Positions 7,026 to 7,205 of a stretch of 7,205 nt of DNA are shown here, one piece after another; position 1 is the first letter of the stretch; each line of letters opens with the position of its first letter. The position numbers were made by a program, and so were the translations under genes. Source of the DNA: Bryobacteraceae bacterium (GTDB taxonomy: Bacteria > Acidobacteriota > Terriglobia > Bryobacterales > Bryobacteraceae); NCBI GenBank assembly GCA_030039005.1, contig JASHQT010000384.1, positions 1-7,205 of the forward strand, written 5' to 3'. Under the pieces are notes generated by a model. It searched no databases and was not told the origin of the DNA. It saw only the letters and a list, made by a program, of their open reading frames with translations.

Positions 7026-7205
7026 CTAACGCCATCCGCCGGCGATGGCGCCCACGATGAAAAACGGCTCCGCGCCGGACGCCACGCGCTCAGGCAGCGG
7101 CACGTCGGGCGATTGGTGCGACAAATCCTCTTCGCAGGCGAAGAAGCGAATGAACGGCCGGCGATGCTTGGTAACGTGATCGCGAATCGCGCCTTCGAGC
7201 ATTGG
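7026..7205 (-). CDS. MoaD/ThiS-like sulfur-carrier protein, 5'-truncated, with GG-WR tail
   Basis: This frame was read directly from the sequence: the last 59 residues of a gene that continues beyond the right edge, ending at TAG 7028-7026. The fragment runs [20 protein letters not shown], then a short variable stretch with acidic residues, then [21 protein letters not shown] and finally WR. That order is characteristic of the C-terminal two thirds of ubiquitin-like MoaD/ThiS proteins: helix, RxF strand, turn, Pro-Leu, SGAE turn, FIVGAIAGG. In these proteins the terminal Gly-Gly is activated and carries sulfur as a thiocarboxylate for molybdopterin, thiamine or cysteine synthesis, or tags a protein. 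Here Trp-Arg follows the Gly-Gly, so it would need trimming or be inactive. The ATG at 7202 is probably internal. It heads the visible minus-strand gene cluster. Assignment is from motif pattern on a partial sequence. Confidence 0.7.
   Translation of the reverse strand, partial: PMLEGAIRDHVTKHRRPFIRFFACEEDLSHQSPDVPLPERVASGAEPFFIVGAIAGGWR

Noticed and set aside
7012..7035. ATG at 7035 as the hydrolase start
   Set aside because: It would overlap the upstream gene and put acidic residues (ADND) before the signal peptide; the ATG at 7011 gives a normal signal sequence.

Overview
The window looks like chromosome from a high-GC soil Acidobacteriota, most likely of the Solibacter/Bryobacter group. 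This is inferred from three things: an ankyrin-repeat gene coupled to a DUF1587/1595/1592/1588/1585 c-type cytochrome-like protein and a DUF1552 protein, the general codon use, and the number of exported proteins of unknown role. No search was run, so the taxonomy is an inference. Coding density is close to total. The longest stretch without a gene is 49 bases, and there are no RNA genes, mobile elements or CRISPR arrays.

Left half (1-4156, + strand): three genes are joined stop-to-start. The 3' end of an ankyrin-repeat gene overlaps, through ATGA, the start of a 752-residue Sec-exported protein with two CxxCH haem motifs. That gene overlaps, through TTGA, a Tat-exported DUF1552 protein whose TTG start has a near-ideal Shine-Dalgarno sequence. 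The molecular job of this conserved trio is not established. Domain content suggests an extracytoplasmic haem protein paired with a probable alkaline-phosphatase-superfamily-like partner.

Right half (4161-7205, - strand, read right to left): five closely packed genes. They are the 3' end of a MoaD/ThiS-like sulfur-carrier gene (ending Gly-Gly-Trp-Arg rather than Gly-Gly), an exported metallo-beta-lactamase-fold hydrolase with an HxHxEH metal motif, a small lipoprotein (GTGA overlap), a secreted SRPBCC-domain protein (49-base gap holding an imperfect hairpin and a small palindrome), and proC, pyrroline-5-carboxylate reductase (10-base gap). They look like one transcription unit in which a proline-biosynthesis gene sits behind genes for exported proteins.

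The two units converge with only 4 bases between their stop codons. Both promoters lie outside the window, so regulation cannot be read here. The least ordinary observations are the extended C-terminus of the sulfur-carrier-like protein, the coupled ankyrin/haem/DUF1552 unit, and the Glu variant in the hydrolase metal site.
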